From: Gemmatimonadota bacterium | GTDB lineage: Bacteria > Gemmatimonadota > Gemmatimonadetes > Longimicrobiales > Gaopeijiaceae | Direction: 5' to 3' | NCBI GenBank assembly: GCA_029863645.1 | Contig: JAOTVA010000016.1 | Span: forward strand, 1-39,914 | DNA: 39,914 nt | Shown here: in pieces, positions 14,198 to 22,512 of the stretch | How positions within the stretch are numbered: position 1 is the first letter of the stretch | Layout: every line of letters starts with the position of its first letter | Translations under genes and position numbers: made by a program | The notes under the pieces: generated by a model | The model's database searches: none | What the model was told of the DNA's origin: nothing | Seen by the model: the letters and a program-made list of their open reading frames with translations, nothing else

Positions 14198-16987
14198 GTG
14201 ACGCGCGTCAGCGGACGTTGGACGACGCCCACGGCCTGGGCGCTGGCGCTGCTCCTCGGCGGCCATGTGAGTCCGGCCGCCGCTCAGGTCGCCGACGTCG
14301 AAGCGGCGGTGACCAGCGCCATGACCGCGCTGAACGCGGACGACGTCGCGGGATACATAGCACACTTCGCACCGCAGGCCCGTGTCCTGATGTCGCTCGG
14401 GCAGAGCGTGGAGGTCGACCCAGCTACACTCAGTCTTGCCGACCTCGCTTGGACGCCCGGTCCGGTGAACAGCCAGGTCTTCGGAAGTACAGCGGTGACT
14501 GTTCTGGAGCTGCGGGGCGGGCTGCGCGTCTCGAGGGGTCCGCCCATTGAGGGCCCTTGGCGGTACGCGGAGACACGCGTGCGCATCGGTGGCACCTGGC
14601 GGATCGTCGAGGTCGAATTTTCACTGCTCGAGCCTCCTCCCGAAGCGGCAGGCGGTGGCTTCCAAGGCGAGGCTAGCGCCCGGTTGGTCCCACCGCCGCC
14701 GCTCGGTGCGACGAGCACTGAGAACCGCCCGGCAACAACGGCTCAAGCCGCCAGAGCCTCGCCCAATCAACCAGTGGCTCCTCCGCTGCCGGCGGGCGTG
14801 CCACCAGCCCCGAGACTGCCCGAAGTCATCACACGCGACGGCGCCGGGAACGCCACCGTCCGAGCCGTGCGCCTCGATCGGCCGCTCGACTTGGACGGTG
14901 AGCTGGGCGAACCGGTCTATCAACAGGTGCCGCCGCTGAACGACTTCATCCAGAGTCTCCCCGATGAGGGGGTGCCCGCGACCGAGCTGACCGAGGCGTG
15001 GATCCTCTACGACGAGGACAACGTGTATGTATCGGCACGCGTGTTCGAGGAGGTTCCCGAGCGCGACTGGGTCGCGAACGAGATGCGTAGGGACGCCATG
15101 GGAGTCAGCACCAACGACAACTTTGGACTGGTCTTCGACACGTACTACGACCGACGGAACGGATACTTCTTCTACACCAACCCGCTCGGCGCGATGGTCG
15201 ACGTGCAGGTCACGAATGAGGGGAGTCCGAACTTCGATTGGAACCCGGTCTGGGATGTCCGTACCGGACGCTTCGAAGGCGGTTGGACGGTGGAGGTGAA
15301 GATCCCGTTCAAGTCCATCAAGTATCGGCCGGGCACGACGCAGGTCTGGGGTGTGCAGTTGCGTCGAGCGATCCGTCGCAAGAACGAATGGTCGCACCTC
15401 ACTGCGGTCTCCCGCGCAGCGGCAGGGGATGGGCGCATGGGGATCATTCGCATGTCGCGCGCAGCGACACTCGTCGGTATCGAAGCGCCGCCGACTGGCG
15501 TCACCATCGACGTGAAGCCATACGGCATCGCCAGCATGACGACGGACCGAACCGCGGCATCCCCCACATCCAACGAGCTGGATGGCGACGGCGGCGTGGA
15601 TATCAAGTGGAGCATTACCCAGAATCTCACTGCGGACTTCACCTACAACACCGACTTCGCTCAGGTGGAGGTCGACGAACAGCAGGTCAACCTGACCCGT
15701 TTCAGCCTCTTCTTCCCAGAGAAGCGCGAGTTCTTCCTTGAGAGCCGGGGCATCTTCAACTTCCCTTCGGCCGGGGTCGGTGCCGGCGGCGGGGGGGGCG
15801 GACCGGCCCCGACGCTCTTCTTCAGCCGCCGCATCGGCATCCTGGGCCGCACCCCGGTCCCGATCATCGGTGGCGGGCGGGTGACCGGGAAGATCGGGCC
15901 CTTCGACGTCGGCGCGCTGGACATCGTCACGGACGACGTGTCCGACATCGGCGCAGAGATGACCAACTTCACCGTTCTGCGGCTGCGCGCCGACGTCCTT
16001 CAGCGCAGCAACATCGGCGGGCTCTATACCCGTCGCTCGCGTGCCCTTGCCGGAGGTGGCCCGAGTGAGACGTACGGAGGAGACGCGTCGTTCTCATTCC
16101 TGGATGACTGGTATCTGTCGGGATACTTGGCCCGCACGCGCACGCCGGGCGTCGACTCGCTCGACATCAGTTATCAGGGTCGCTTCAGCTACGACGGAGA
16201 CCTGCTCGGGCTGCAGGCCGGGCATCTGTTGGTCGAGGACGAGTTCAACCCAGAGGTCGGATTCGTGCGACGCTGGGGCTTCAGGCAGAGCCAGGCATCG
16301 GCCCGCCTGAGCCCGCGACCCCAGGCGATCGAATGGATCCGGCAGATCACCCTGCAGGGAGACGCCGACTACGTGGAGAGCGCGGAGGGGGGATACGTCG
16401 AGAGCCGGGAAGTGGGCAGCAGCTTGGGCGTGGAGCTTGAGAGCAGCGACCAGATCAGGGTAGGCTTCACCAGCAGCTACGAGAATCTTCTCGTCGACGA
16501 GTCGATCAGCGGAGCCACCGTCGCCGCGGGCCGACACTCTTTCGATGCCGTACAGGCCTCTTATACGTTCGGGCCCCAGCGCTTCTTTTCAGGAAACGTA
16601 TCGGCCCGATTCGGCGAATGGTTCAACGGCCATCTCACGGCGGTCGGCTTCAGCCGGGGGCGCATCGGACTCCACCCTCAACTTTCGGTAGAGCCCAGTC
16701 TTTCTTTCAATCGGGTTGAGCTGCCAACCGAGAGCTTCGACACGTGGCTCGCCGTGACTCGGGTGAACTATACCTTCTCGCCCCGCATGTTCTTGAGCGC
16801 GCTGGTGCAGTACAACTCGAGCAACGACAGCTTTAGCGCAAATGCCCGCTTCCGCTGGGAGTGGGCCCCAGGCAGCGAGATCTTCCTGGTCTACACGGAG
16901 GAGCGCGACACGTACGACTTCGAGCGCTTCCCGGTGCTGCAGAACCGTGGCCTGGTGCTCAAAGTGACCCGATTGTTGAGGCTCTGA
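14198..16987 (+). CDS. Outer-membrane DUF5916 protein with CBM9-like and N-terminal NTF2-like domains
   Basis: A 929-residue exported protein beginning with GTG at 14198. A signal peptide (WALALLLGGHVSPAAAQ) precedes an NTF2/DUF4440-like domain at about 30-145 (ALNADDVAGYIAHFAPQARV, GGTWRIVEVEF). A Pro/Ala-rich linker (about 145-220) leads to a CBM9-like beta domain (LDRPLDLDGELGEPVYQQ, AWILYDEDNVYVSARVFE, GYFFYTNPLGAMVD). The rest is DUF5916 with YNTDFAQVEVDEQQVNLTRF, LFFPEKREFFLE and LFFSRRIG, then alternating strands typical of a 16-18-strand barrel, ending KVTRLLRL. DUF5916 proteins are predicted outer-membrane barrels of unknown function. The N-terminal NTF2-like addition is unusual. A poly-Gly stretch is encoded by an 8-G tract near 15791. 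Confidence 0.9.
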   Translation: MTRVSGRWTTPTAWALALLLGGHVSPAAAQVADVEAAVTSAMTALNADDVAGYIAHFAPQARVLMSLGQSVEVDPATLSLADLAWTPGPVNSQVFGSTAVTVLELRGGLRVSRGPPIEGPWRYAETRVRIGGTWRIVEVEFSLLEPPPEAAGGGFQGEASARLVPPPPLGATSTENRPATTAQAARASPNQPVAPPLPAGVPPAPRLPEVITRDGAGNATVRAVRLDRPLDLDGELGEPVYQQVPPLNDFIQSLPDEGVPATELTEAWILYDEDNVYVSARVFEEVPERDWVANEMRRDAMGVSTNDNFGLVFDTYYDRRNGYFFYTNPLGAMVDVQVTNEGSPNFDWNPVWDVRTGRFEGGWTVEVKIPFKSIKYRPGTTQVWGVQLRRAIRRKNEWSHLTAVSRAAAGDGRMGIIRMSRAATLVGIEAPPTGVTIDVKPYGIASMTTDRTAASPTSNELDGDGGVDIKWSITQNLTADFTYNTDFAQVEVDEQQVNLTRFSLFFPEKREFFLESRGIFNFPSAGVGAGGGGGGPAPTLFFSRRIGILGRTPVPIIGGGRVTGKIGPFDVGALDIVTDDVSDIGAEMTNFTVLRLRADVLQRSNIGGLYTRRSRALAGGGPSETYGGDASFSFLDDWYLSGYLARTRTPGVDSLDISYQGRFSYDGDLLGLQAGHLLVEDEFNPEVGFVRRWGFRQSQASARLSPRPQAIEWIRQITLQGDADYVESAEGGYVESREVGSSLGVELESSDQIRVGFTSSYENLLVDESISGATVAAGRHSFDAVQASYTFGPQRFFSGNVSARFGEWFNGHLTAVGFSRGRIGLHPQLSVEPSLSFNRVELPTESFDTWLAVTRVNYTFSPRMFLSALVQYNSSNDSFSANARFRWEWAPGSEIFLVYTEERDTYDFERFPVLQNRGLVLKVTRLLRL

Positions 16988-16988
16988 C

Positions 16989-17969
16989 CTAGAAGCGCAC
17001 GAGCAGCGCGGCCCAGTGGAAGCCGGCCCCGAAAGCCGTAAGCAGGACCAGGTCACCGGGCTGGATCCGCCCTTGGGCCCGAGCTTCCCACAGCGCGACC
17101 GGAACGGACGCAGAGCCCGTGTTGCCGTATTCGTGCACGTTCACGAACACCTTCTCGGGCGGAACGCCTAAGCGGTCCCCGACTGCATCGAGAATTCGCT
17201 GATTCGCCTGATGGGGTACGACGAGGGCGACGTCCTCAATACCCACACCAGCCTGCTCGAGCACGTCCATCGAGGCAGCGGTCATGCGACGGACTGCCTC
17301 CCTGAAGACCTCCCGCCCGTGCATGACGATCTCCTTGTGCAGGCCCTGTCGCGCGCGCTCTTCCGTGAACGGCATGCGGGTGCCTCCGACTTCGAGGCCG
17401 AGGATGTCGCTGCGCGTCCCGTCTGTGCCGGCGTTCGCAGCCAAGATTTCAGCCATTCCGGGGCCCGCGCCCACGACGGCCGCTCCGGCCGCGTCGCCGA
17501 ACAGCACGCATGTGTTTCTGTCCTGCCAGTTCATCAGCCTTGTCAGCAGCTCCACCCCGATGACGAGAACGCGACGGTCGTTGGCCAATGCCCTCGAGCG
17601 AGCGATATCGAGGCCCAAGACGAAGCCGGCACACCCGCTTCCCCCCAGGTCGTACGCCGGAACCTCACGCGCGCCGAGACGGGTCTGCACGAACGATGCG
17701 GTGTCGGGGATGTAGACCTCAGGCGTGTCGGTCGCGACGATGATCTCGTCAATATCCGCTACGGTCAGACCACTGTCGGCGATGGCCTGCTCCGCAGCCG
17801 CCACGGCGAGATCGGCTGTGTTCTGGTCAGCGGCAGCGACCCGGCGGCGATGGATGCCGGTGCGCGACGTGATCCATTCGTCGGACGTGTCGACATACTC
17901 CGCCCATTCGGCGTTGGTCATGATGCGCTCCGGCAAATAAGCGCCAAGTCCTAACAGACCGACGCTCAT
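16989..17969 (-). CDS. fabH: Beta-ketoacyl-ACP synthase III
   Basis: Condenses an acyl-CoA with malonyl-ACP to start fatty-acid synthesis. The 326 residues have the full catalytic triad: Cys113 in DLGGSGCAGF, His253 in VVPHQANQRI and Asn283 in EYGNTGSAS. The N-terminal DTSDEWITSRTGIHRRR is the classic FabH signature. The ATG is at 17969. No other fab genes adjoin it, so a role in a specialised acyl starter reaction is not excluded. The stop is one base from the opposing DUF5916 stop. It lies 61 bases downstream of the oxidase operon on the same strand and might be read from it. Confidence 0.94.
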   Translation of the reverse strand: MSVGLLGLGAYLPERIMTNAEWAEYVDTSDEWITSRTGIHRRRVAAADQNTADLAVAAAEQAIADSGLTVADIDEIIVATDTPEVYIPDTASFVQTRLGAREVPAYDLGGSGCAGFVLGLDIARSRALANDRRVLVIGVELLTRLMNWQDRNTCVLFGDAAGAAVVGAGPGMAEILAANAGTDGTRSDILGLEVGGTRMPFTEERARQGLHKEIVMHGREVFREAVRRMTAASMDVLEQAGVGIEDVALVVPHQANQRILDAVGDRLGVPPEKVFVNVHEYGNTGSASVPVALWEARAQGRIQPGDLVLLTAFGAGFHWAALLVRF

Positions 17970-18030
17970 TTGACGACCTCGGGGTCAGGTCGCCGAGCGG
18001 GAGCCCGCGCGGTAGTAGCCGAGCCGGAAC

Positions 18031-18270
18031 TCAGCTCGCAGGCGCGTCGGACGGTGCGTCCTCGGCGTCGCGCGCGCGCGCCCGGCGGCGAAGCCAGAGC
18101 CCTGCGCCACCGACCATACCCAGCGGCAACAAAGAGAGGAAAGCGGTCGTCGCGAGGAAGGCCTGGCGGTTCTCATCTGATGCGTCGAAGCATACCGCGC
18201 AGGCATTCGCCGCATCCGGAAGCGCCGCAATGGCGGCGAGCGCCAGGATCATGCCGAGGGCGCGCTTCAT
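18031..18270 (-). CDS. Small exported membrane protein with CxxC, end of oxidase operon
   Basis: A 79-residue protein starting at ATG 18270, which overlaps the preceding subunit III stop as ATGA. A signal-like segment (MKRALGMILALAAIAALPDA) is followed by ACAVCFDASDENR, one transmembrane segment (FLATTAFLSLLPLGMVGGAGLWL) and a charged tail. The CxxC next to the membrane surface could bind copper or take part in thiol chemistry for oxidase assembly. That is an inference from position only. I do not recognise a named family. Confidence 0.75.
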   Translation of the reverse strand: MKRALGMILALAAIAALPDAANACAVCFDASDENRQAFLATTAFLSLLPLGMVGGAGLWLRRRARARDAEDAPSDAPAS

Positions 18271-18869
18271 AGGTACACCTTCACGTAAAGGACCGGCCAG
18301 ACCAATACAACGAAGTACCAAAACGCCGACACCGTGGCAAGCTGCGACGCAACAAGTTGGTCATTGTTTAGGCGCATCAGGGCCCACACGAGGGCCACCA
18401 AGGCGGCGATCGCGTGAACCGCGTGCGTACCAATGATCAGATAGAAGAAGCCGCCGTATGAACTGGATTGGATGGTGAGCCCTTCTTGCAGCAGAGCCAT
18501 CCACTCGATGCCCTGGAACCAGACGAAGAAGCCACCTAGGACGATCGAAAGTAGGAGCGGGATCTTGGCGCTCTGGCGTTCGCGCCTGAACGCGAACCAG
18601 GTGATCACGAGAACGATGCCGCTCACCAAGAGCGCCGCCGTGTTGACGGCGGTCTCCTGAACGGGCAGTCGGGGCTGCCCGAAGGGGGGCCACATCTGAC
18701 CGGCCGTCTGGGACCGCACGATCGAATGGGCCGAGATCAAGCCGGCGAAAAACATGATCTCGGTGAAGATGAAGATGAGCATCCCCAGCACGCCGTTCGA
18801 GACGAGCGGCTCGCGCTTCGTCGGCACGGGCCTCTGATCGATCGGATAGGCCGCGGACTGGGCGCTCAT
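18267..18869 (-). CDS. Heme-copper oxidase subunit III, second copy
   Basis: A 200-residue integral membrane protein with about five transmembrane helices. The start at ATG 18869 gives MSAQSAAYPIDQRPVPTKRE and then LGMLIFIFTEIMFFAGLISAH, the subunit III signature region with its conserved Glu. FVWFQGIEWMALLQEGL and YLIIGTHAVHAIAALVALVW follow and are typical of CoxC/CtaE. It is clearly different from the other subunit III at 19548, so the operon encodes two paralogs. It starts 7 bases after the subunit IV-cytochrome c fusion and is translationally coupled to the small CxxC protein after it. Confidence 0.88.
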   Translation of the reverse strand: MSAQSAAYPIDQRPVPTKREPLVSNGVLGMLIFIFTEIMFFAGLISAHSIVRSQTAGQMWPPFGQPRLPVQETAVNTAALLVSGIVLVITWFAFRRERQSAKIPLLLSIVLGGFFVWFQGIEWMALLQEGLTIQSSSYGGFFYLIIGTHAVHAIAALVALVWALMRLNNDQLVASQLATVSAFWYFVVLVWPVLYVKVYL

Positions 18870-18876
18870 GTCGAGG

Positions 18877-19542
18877 CTACTGCTCCGGACGGAACTCTTC
18901 GACGTAGTCGGCGAACTCCTCGATCTGCTCGGCGGTGAAGCTGGCGCTCCATCCGACCATGAGGGCTGAGCCGCCGACTGCCGTGGCCCCGTTGGCAATG
19001 ACGTTCACGATGCGGGCCCGGTCGCGCGTCTCCCAGAACACCGGATCGGTGAAGTTCGCTGGACGCGGATCGAGCGCCGCGCCCGCAGCGCCCGTGCCGT
19101 CACCCGCCTGACCATGGCAGGTGGCGCACACGACCGTGAACATCGACTCGACGTTGAAGCCAGCCGCCACGACCTCCACTTCCGCGGTCTCGGCCACGCC
19201 CTCGCCGTCTTCGATACCTCTCTCGACTGCCGCCATGGCCGCCACGTTCACCCAGTTCCGCCCCTCGTGGTTGAGAATGTCGACCGAGGTGCCGGCAAAC
19301 ATCAGCGCCATGAGCAGGAGCGAGGTCGTCAGCATCCACTTCATGAGCCTCTTTTCCCACTTGAGGTGCATGAAGTTCTGGATGACCAGGTTGGCCTTCA
19401 CGATCGCGATCCCGAACGCCGTAATGAGCGTGACGATCAAGATCCCTGCGAAGGGACCCGCCACGCTCACGACGAGAAGGCCCAGCAGCGTGAAGTAGAT
19501 CTTCTTGTAGTTGACGTGATGGCTTTCGTGGTTCTCGGACAT
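18877..19542 (-). CDS. Fused oxidase subunit IV-cytochrome c
   Basis: A 221-residue membrane protein of two parts. Residues 1-90 resemble the caa3-type oxidase subunit IV: about three helices, with the marker KANLVIQNFMHLKWEKR near residues 49-65. A linker rich in Ala, Glu and Val leads to a class I cytochrome c domain with one heme site CATCH (about residues 139-143), DGTG after it, and a candidate Met axial ligand in ALMVGWSASFTAEQI. In caa3 oxidases the cytochrome is normally fused to subunit II; here subunit II has none. The heme would face the periplasm and could pass electrons to CuA. The gene sits between the two subunit III genes. Confidence 0.88.
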   Translation of the reverse strand: MSENHESHHVNYKKIYFTLLGLLVVSVAGPFAGILIVTLITAFGIAIVKANLVIQNFMHLKWEKRLMKWMLTTSLLLMALMFAGTSVDILNHEGRNWVNVAAMAAVERGIEDGEGVAETAEVEVVAAGFNVESMFTVVCATCHGQAGDGTGAAGAALDPRPANFTDPVFWETRDRARIVNVIANGATAVGGSALMVGWSASFTAEQIEEFADYVEEFRPEQ

Positions 19543-19547
19543 GTCGC

Positions 19548-20126
19548 CTACTTCGCGATGTAGAGAAGCGGGAAAAGGAAGATCCAGACGACGTCGACGA
19601 AGTGCCAGTAGATGCCGATCAGCTCGACTCTCTGAAGCTCACGGCCCCTATAGGCGTCAGCTGCGATGATGCCCATGATGATCGCGCCGGCGATCACATG
19701 GAGAGCGTGCAGCCCGGCCGCCGTGTAGTAGAAGGACCAGAAGCCGTTGGCGGTGATCGTGTAGCCCGCCGTGATCTCGATCGTCCATTCAGCGCCCTTC
19801 ACGACGAGGAAGGTCAGCGCCCCGCCGATGGTGAGCACCAGGAGCTTCGCCGCGGTCTTCCCGTCGCCCCTCTCCGCCGCCTGGTGCGCGAGCACCGCCG
19901 TGAAGCTCGAAGTAAGGAGCACGAGGGTATTGAAGGCGCCGATCCACGTGTTGGTGTGCGCCGCCGCATCAGCCCACTCGGGGTGACCCAGGCGGAACAT
20001 GAGGTACGTGCCCAGGAGGCCACCGAAGATCACGACCTCGGAGGCGAGCAACCACCAAACGGCCAATCGGCCGGTTGGGATTCCCGTGGCGCTACGGAGC
20101 GTCGCTGCTGGTTTTGCGAATGCCAT
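19548..20126 (-). CDS. ctaE: Heme-copper oxidase subunit III, first copy
   Basis: A 192-residue membrane protein with about five helices, from RLAVWWLLASEVVIFGGLLG (conserved Glu) through FLVVKGAEWTIEI and YYTAAGLHALHVIAGAIIMG to YWHFVDVVWIFLFPLLYI. The last two blocks are diagnostic of CoxC/CtaE. The start codon overlaps the last base of the subunit I stop (ATGA-type junction), and its stop is 5 bases before the fused subunit IV gene. NorE proteins of nitric-oxide reductase clusters are related, but the neighbouring subunits are oxygen-reductase-like. Confidence 0.92.
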   Translation of the reverse strand: MAFAKPAATLRSATGIPTGRLAVWWLLASEVVIFGGLLGTYLMFRLGHPEWADAAAHTNTWIGAFNTLVLLTSSFTAVLAHQAAERGDGKTAAKLLVLTIGGALTFLVVKGAEWTIEITAGYTITANGFWSFYYTAAGLHALHVIAGAIIMGIIAADAYRGRELQRVELIGIYWHFVDVVWIFLFPLLYIAK

Positions 20127-21838
20127 CAGCCTGGTTCGTTTTGGGGCCAGTAGTCTTCTTCGCGGTCCGGATGGCTGTACTCATAAGGCCCCCGGTACAC
20201 ATTCGGCAGTCCTTCAGGCCAGTTCCCGTGAGGCGGTGGCGACTCGGTCGTCCACTCCAGCGTATTGGACTGCCATGGGTTCTTCCCGGCCGCCTTACCC
20301 TTCCACCAACTCATGATGCAGTTGTAGAAGAAGACGAGTTGGAAGGCGAGCATAACGAGCAGCGCATACGTCGCGATGCGGCGCAGCTGGTACATGTCGG
20401 CGCCAGCGAGCTCAGGGAAATGCTCGTAGTTGTAGATGCGCCTGTGCTGGCCACCGATGCCGAGCACGAAGAGTGGAATGAAGATGAAGTTGAAGGGGAT
20501 GATCGTGCCCCAGAAGTGAATCTTCCCCAAGGTGTCGCTCATCATCTTCCCGAACATTTTCGGGAACCAATACGTGAACGCCGCGAACGACCCGATGATC
20601 GCAATCGGGAAGAACGTGTAGTGGAAGTGGGCAAGCACGAAGTACGTGTCGTGGAAGTAGATGTCCGCGCCCGACGCGCCCAGGAAAATTCCGGTGACTC
20701 CCCCGATGAGGAACTCGGCCATGAAGGCCAGCGCCCATAACATCGGCGTAGCCAGGCGGATCGACCCACCGTACAAGGTCGCGATGATCACGAAACAGAG
20801 CTCGGCGATGGGCACCGAGATCAGGAGCGTGGTGACCATGAACACGTTCGCCATGCGGGGATCGATCCCCGCGATGAACTGGTGGTGCGCCCAGACGAAG
20901 AAGCTCAGAACGCCGGTCGCGACCGTCGTGTAGAGCATCAGCTTGTAGCCGAAGACCTTCTTACGCGCGAACGTCGCGATGATGTCGATCGTGATCCCGA
21001 TCGCCGGCAGGAGCACCACGTAGACTTCGGGGTGACCGAAGAACCAGAAGAGGTGCTGCCAAAGGACCGGGTCGCCCCCCCGAGCCGGATCGTAGAACCC
21101 GGTCCCAATGGTCTGGTCGAAGAAGAGCATCGCTGCGCCCGCGATGAGCGGACCCACGGAGAGCATGAACAGGATACTCGCGATGACGATCATCCAGCAC
21201 ACGAGAGGGATGTCGTACGCCTTCATGCCCGGCGCGCGCGCGTTCATCAGCGTCGTTATGAAGTTGATACCACCCAACAAGAATGCCACGAACTCGAGCG
21301 CGACCGCGCCCAGCCACATGGACGACCCCAAGTCGGTCTGGTTGTACTCGCCGACCGCCGAAAGGGGTGGATAGGAGGTCCATGCGCCGCCGAAACCGCC
21401 TCCCTGGACGAAGAGCGAGGCCAGAAGTAGCAGCGCGCTAGCCAGGAAGATCTGGTACGAAAGGCGGTTGATGCGCGGGAAGACCATATCGTCCGCGCCG
21501 ATCATGAGCGGAATCAGGTAGTTCCCGAACGCGGCGATGAGAACCGGCATCGCCACCCAGAAGATCATGATCGAACCGTGGTTGGTCACCAGGGCGTTGT
21601 ACTCGCCGGGGGAGACCTGTCCGAAGCCCGGAACGGAAATGCCCGGGAAGGCCAGCTGCATCCGGAAGACGTAGGCCATGTAGCCGCCGACCACCGCCAT
21701 AAACATGCCGGTGAACAGGTACTGCATGGCAATCATCTTGTGGTCGGTCGACCAGATGTATTTCAAGATCCCCTGCGGACCGTGATGCTCATGCGCGTGG
21801 TGATCGACGTGCTGGTGCGCGACTGCAGTGTGTGCCAT
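20126..21838 (-). CDS. ctaD: Cytochrome c oxidase subunit I with non-canonical K-channel
   Basis: The 570-residue catalytic subunit, with a His-rich N-terminus (AHTAVAHQHVDHHAHEHHG) and about 12 helices. Heme and copper ligands are intact: TNHGSIMIFWV (heme a), FFGHPEVYVVLLPAIG (CuB His plus cross-linked Tyr), VWAHHQF (two CuB His) and LAHFHY (hemes a3 and a). The D-channel entrance Asp is present in IGADDMVFPRIN. The helix that normally reads VPTGVKIF reads VPIAELCF, so the K-channel Lys and Thr are Leu and Ile. GHPEV points to an A1-like enzyme by the Glu motif. It lies 10 bases after subunit II. Confidence 0.95.
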   Translation of the reverse strand: MAHTAVAHQHVDHHAHEHHGPQGILKYIWSTDHKMIAMQYLFTGMFMAVVGGYMAYVFRMQLAFPGISVPGFGQVSPGEYNALVTNHGSIMIFWVAMPVLIAAFGNYLIPLMIGADDMVFPRINRLSYQIFLASALLLLASLFVQGGGFGGAWTSYPPLSAVGEYNQTDLGSSMWLGAVALEFVAFLLGGINFITTLMNARAPGMKAYDIPLVCWMIVIASILFMLSVGPLIAGAAMLFFDQTIGTGFYDPARGGDPVLWQHLFWFFGHPEVYVVLLPAIGITIDIIATFARKKVFGYKLMLYTTVATGVLSFFVWAHHQFIAGIDPRMANVFMVTTLLISVPIAELCFVIIATLYGGSIRLATPMLWALAFMAEFLIGGVTGIFLGASGADIYFHDTYFVLAHFHYTFFPIAIIGSFAAFTYWFPKMFGKMMSDTLGKIHFWGTIIPFNFIFIPLFVLGIGGQHRRIYNYEHFPELAGADMYQLRRIATYALLVMLAFQLVFFYNCIMSWWKGKAAGKNPWQSNTLEWTTESPPPHGNWPEGLPNVYRGPYEYSHPDREEDYWPQNEPG

Positions 21839-21848
21839 TGCCCGCCCC

Positions 21849-22511
21849 CTACTGTGCCGCTGACGCGGACGAAATCCACGCCGCGTGCTGGCCGGAGTCT
21901 TCGATGTGTATCCGCGCTGCCATCACCCCATGGCCGATGCCGCAGATCTCGGCGCATTGGACGTCGTGCTCGCCCGTGCCGGTCGCCTCGAACCACCCCG
22001 TGATGGCGCGCCCCGGAATGGCATCCTGCTTGATGCGGAAGACGGGTACGGAGAAGGAGTGCAGCACGTCACGAGACTCGAGTACGAAGTGGTACGTCCG
22101 GTCGACTTCCACATGGAGGTCGTCCACGGTGAAGATGTCGTCCGGAGTATCGAGCTGGTTGTCGGCACCGGGATGCTGGAAGGTCCAGGCCCACTGTTGT
22201 CCAATCACGCGGATCGTCGAGTCCGCCTCCGGAAGGCGCTGCTTCACGTTGTACCAGACCTGCACCGCGCCGATGACGATGAACACGTCACATATCAGAA
22301 CGAGGCCGTGCGACCATGTGATCCACTTCATCACGTGCCTCTCGTTGCCCACCAGGTACTCGGACTTCACGCCGGGCTTGGCGCGGAATCGCCAGATCAG
22401 CCAGAAGAACACCCCCTCCGCGGCAACGAACCAGAAGCCGGTGAGGACTGCGACAAGCAAAATGATGTTGTCGATGTCGGCCGCGTAGGTGGACAGTAGC
22501 TCTGGAGTCAT
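21849..22511 (-). CDS. ctaC: Cytochrome c oxidase subunit II (CuA subunit)
   Basis: A 220-residue protein with two N-terminal helices (IILLVAVLTGFWFVAAEGVF and GLVLICDVFIVIGAVQVWY) and a periplasmic cupredoxin domain. The CuA site is complete: His in VLHSFSVP, then CAEICGIGHGVM supplying two Cys, His, Met and the backbone Glu. VIGQQWAWTF is the electron-entry Trp region. No cytochrome c is fused to the end. The Glu that opens the K-channel in mitochondrial-type enzymes (bovine II-Glu62) aligns with Arg in NVKQRLPEAD, matching the changed K-channel in subunit I. It starts one base after the 57-residue peptide's stop. Confidence 0.94.
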   Translation of the reverse strand: MTPELLSTYAADIDNIILLVAVLTGFWFVAAEGVFFWLIWRFRAKPGVKSEYLVGNERHVMKWITWSHGLVLICDVFIVIGAVQVWYNVKQRLPEADSTIRVIGQQWAWTFQHPGADNQLDTPDDIFTVDDLHVEVDRTYHFVLESRDVLHSFSVPVFRIKQDAIPGRAITGWFEATGTGEHDVQCAEICGIGHGVMAARIHIEDSGQHAAWISSASAAQ

Positions 22512-22512
22512 T

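Noticed and set aside
15790-15800. 8-base G tract in the DUF5916 gene, with 8-base C tracts at 4123-4130 and 31561-31568, as possible phase-variation sites
   Set aside because: At this GC content several such runs per 40 kb are expected by chance, they lie mid-gene in intact frames, and no alternative-frame arrangement supports switching.
20126-21838. Subunit I as an eNOR-type or other nitric oxide reductase
   Set aside because: All three CuB histidines, the cross-linking Tyr in GHPEVY and a complete CuA subunit are present, which favours an oxygen reductase despite the missing K-channel Lys.
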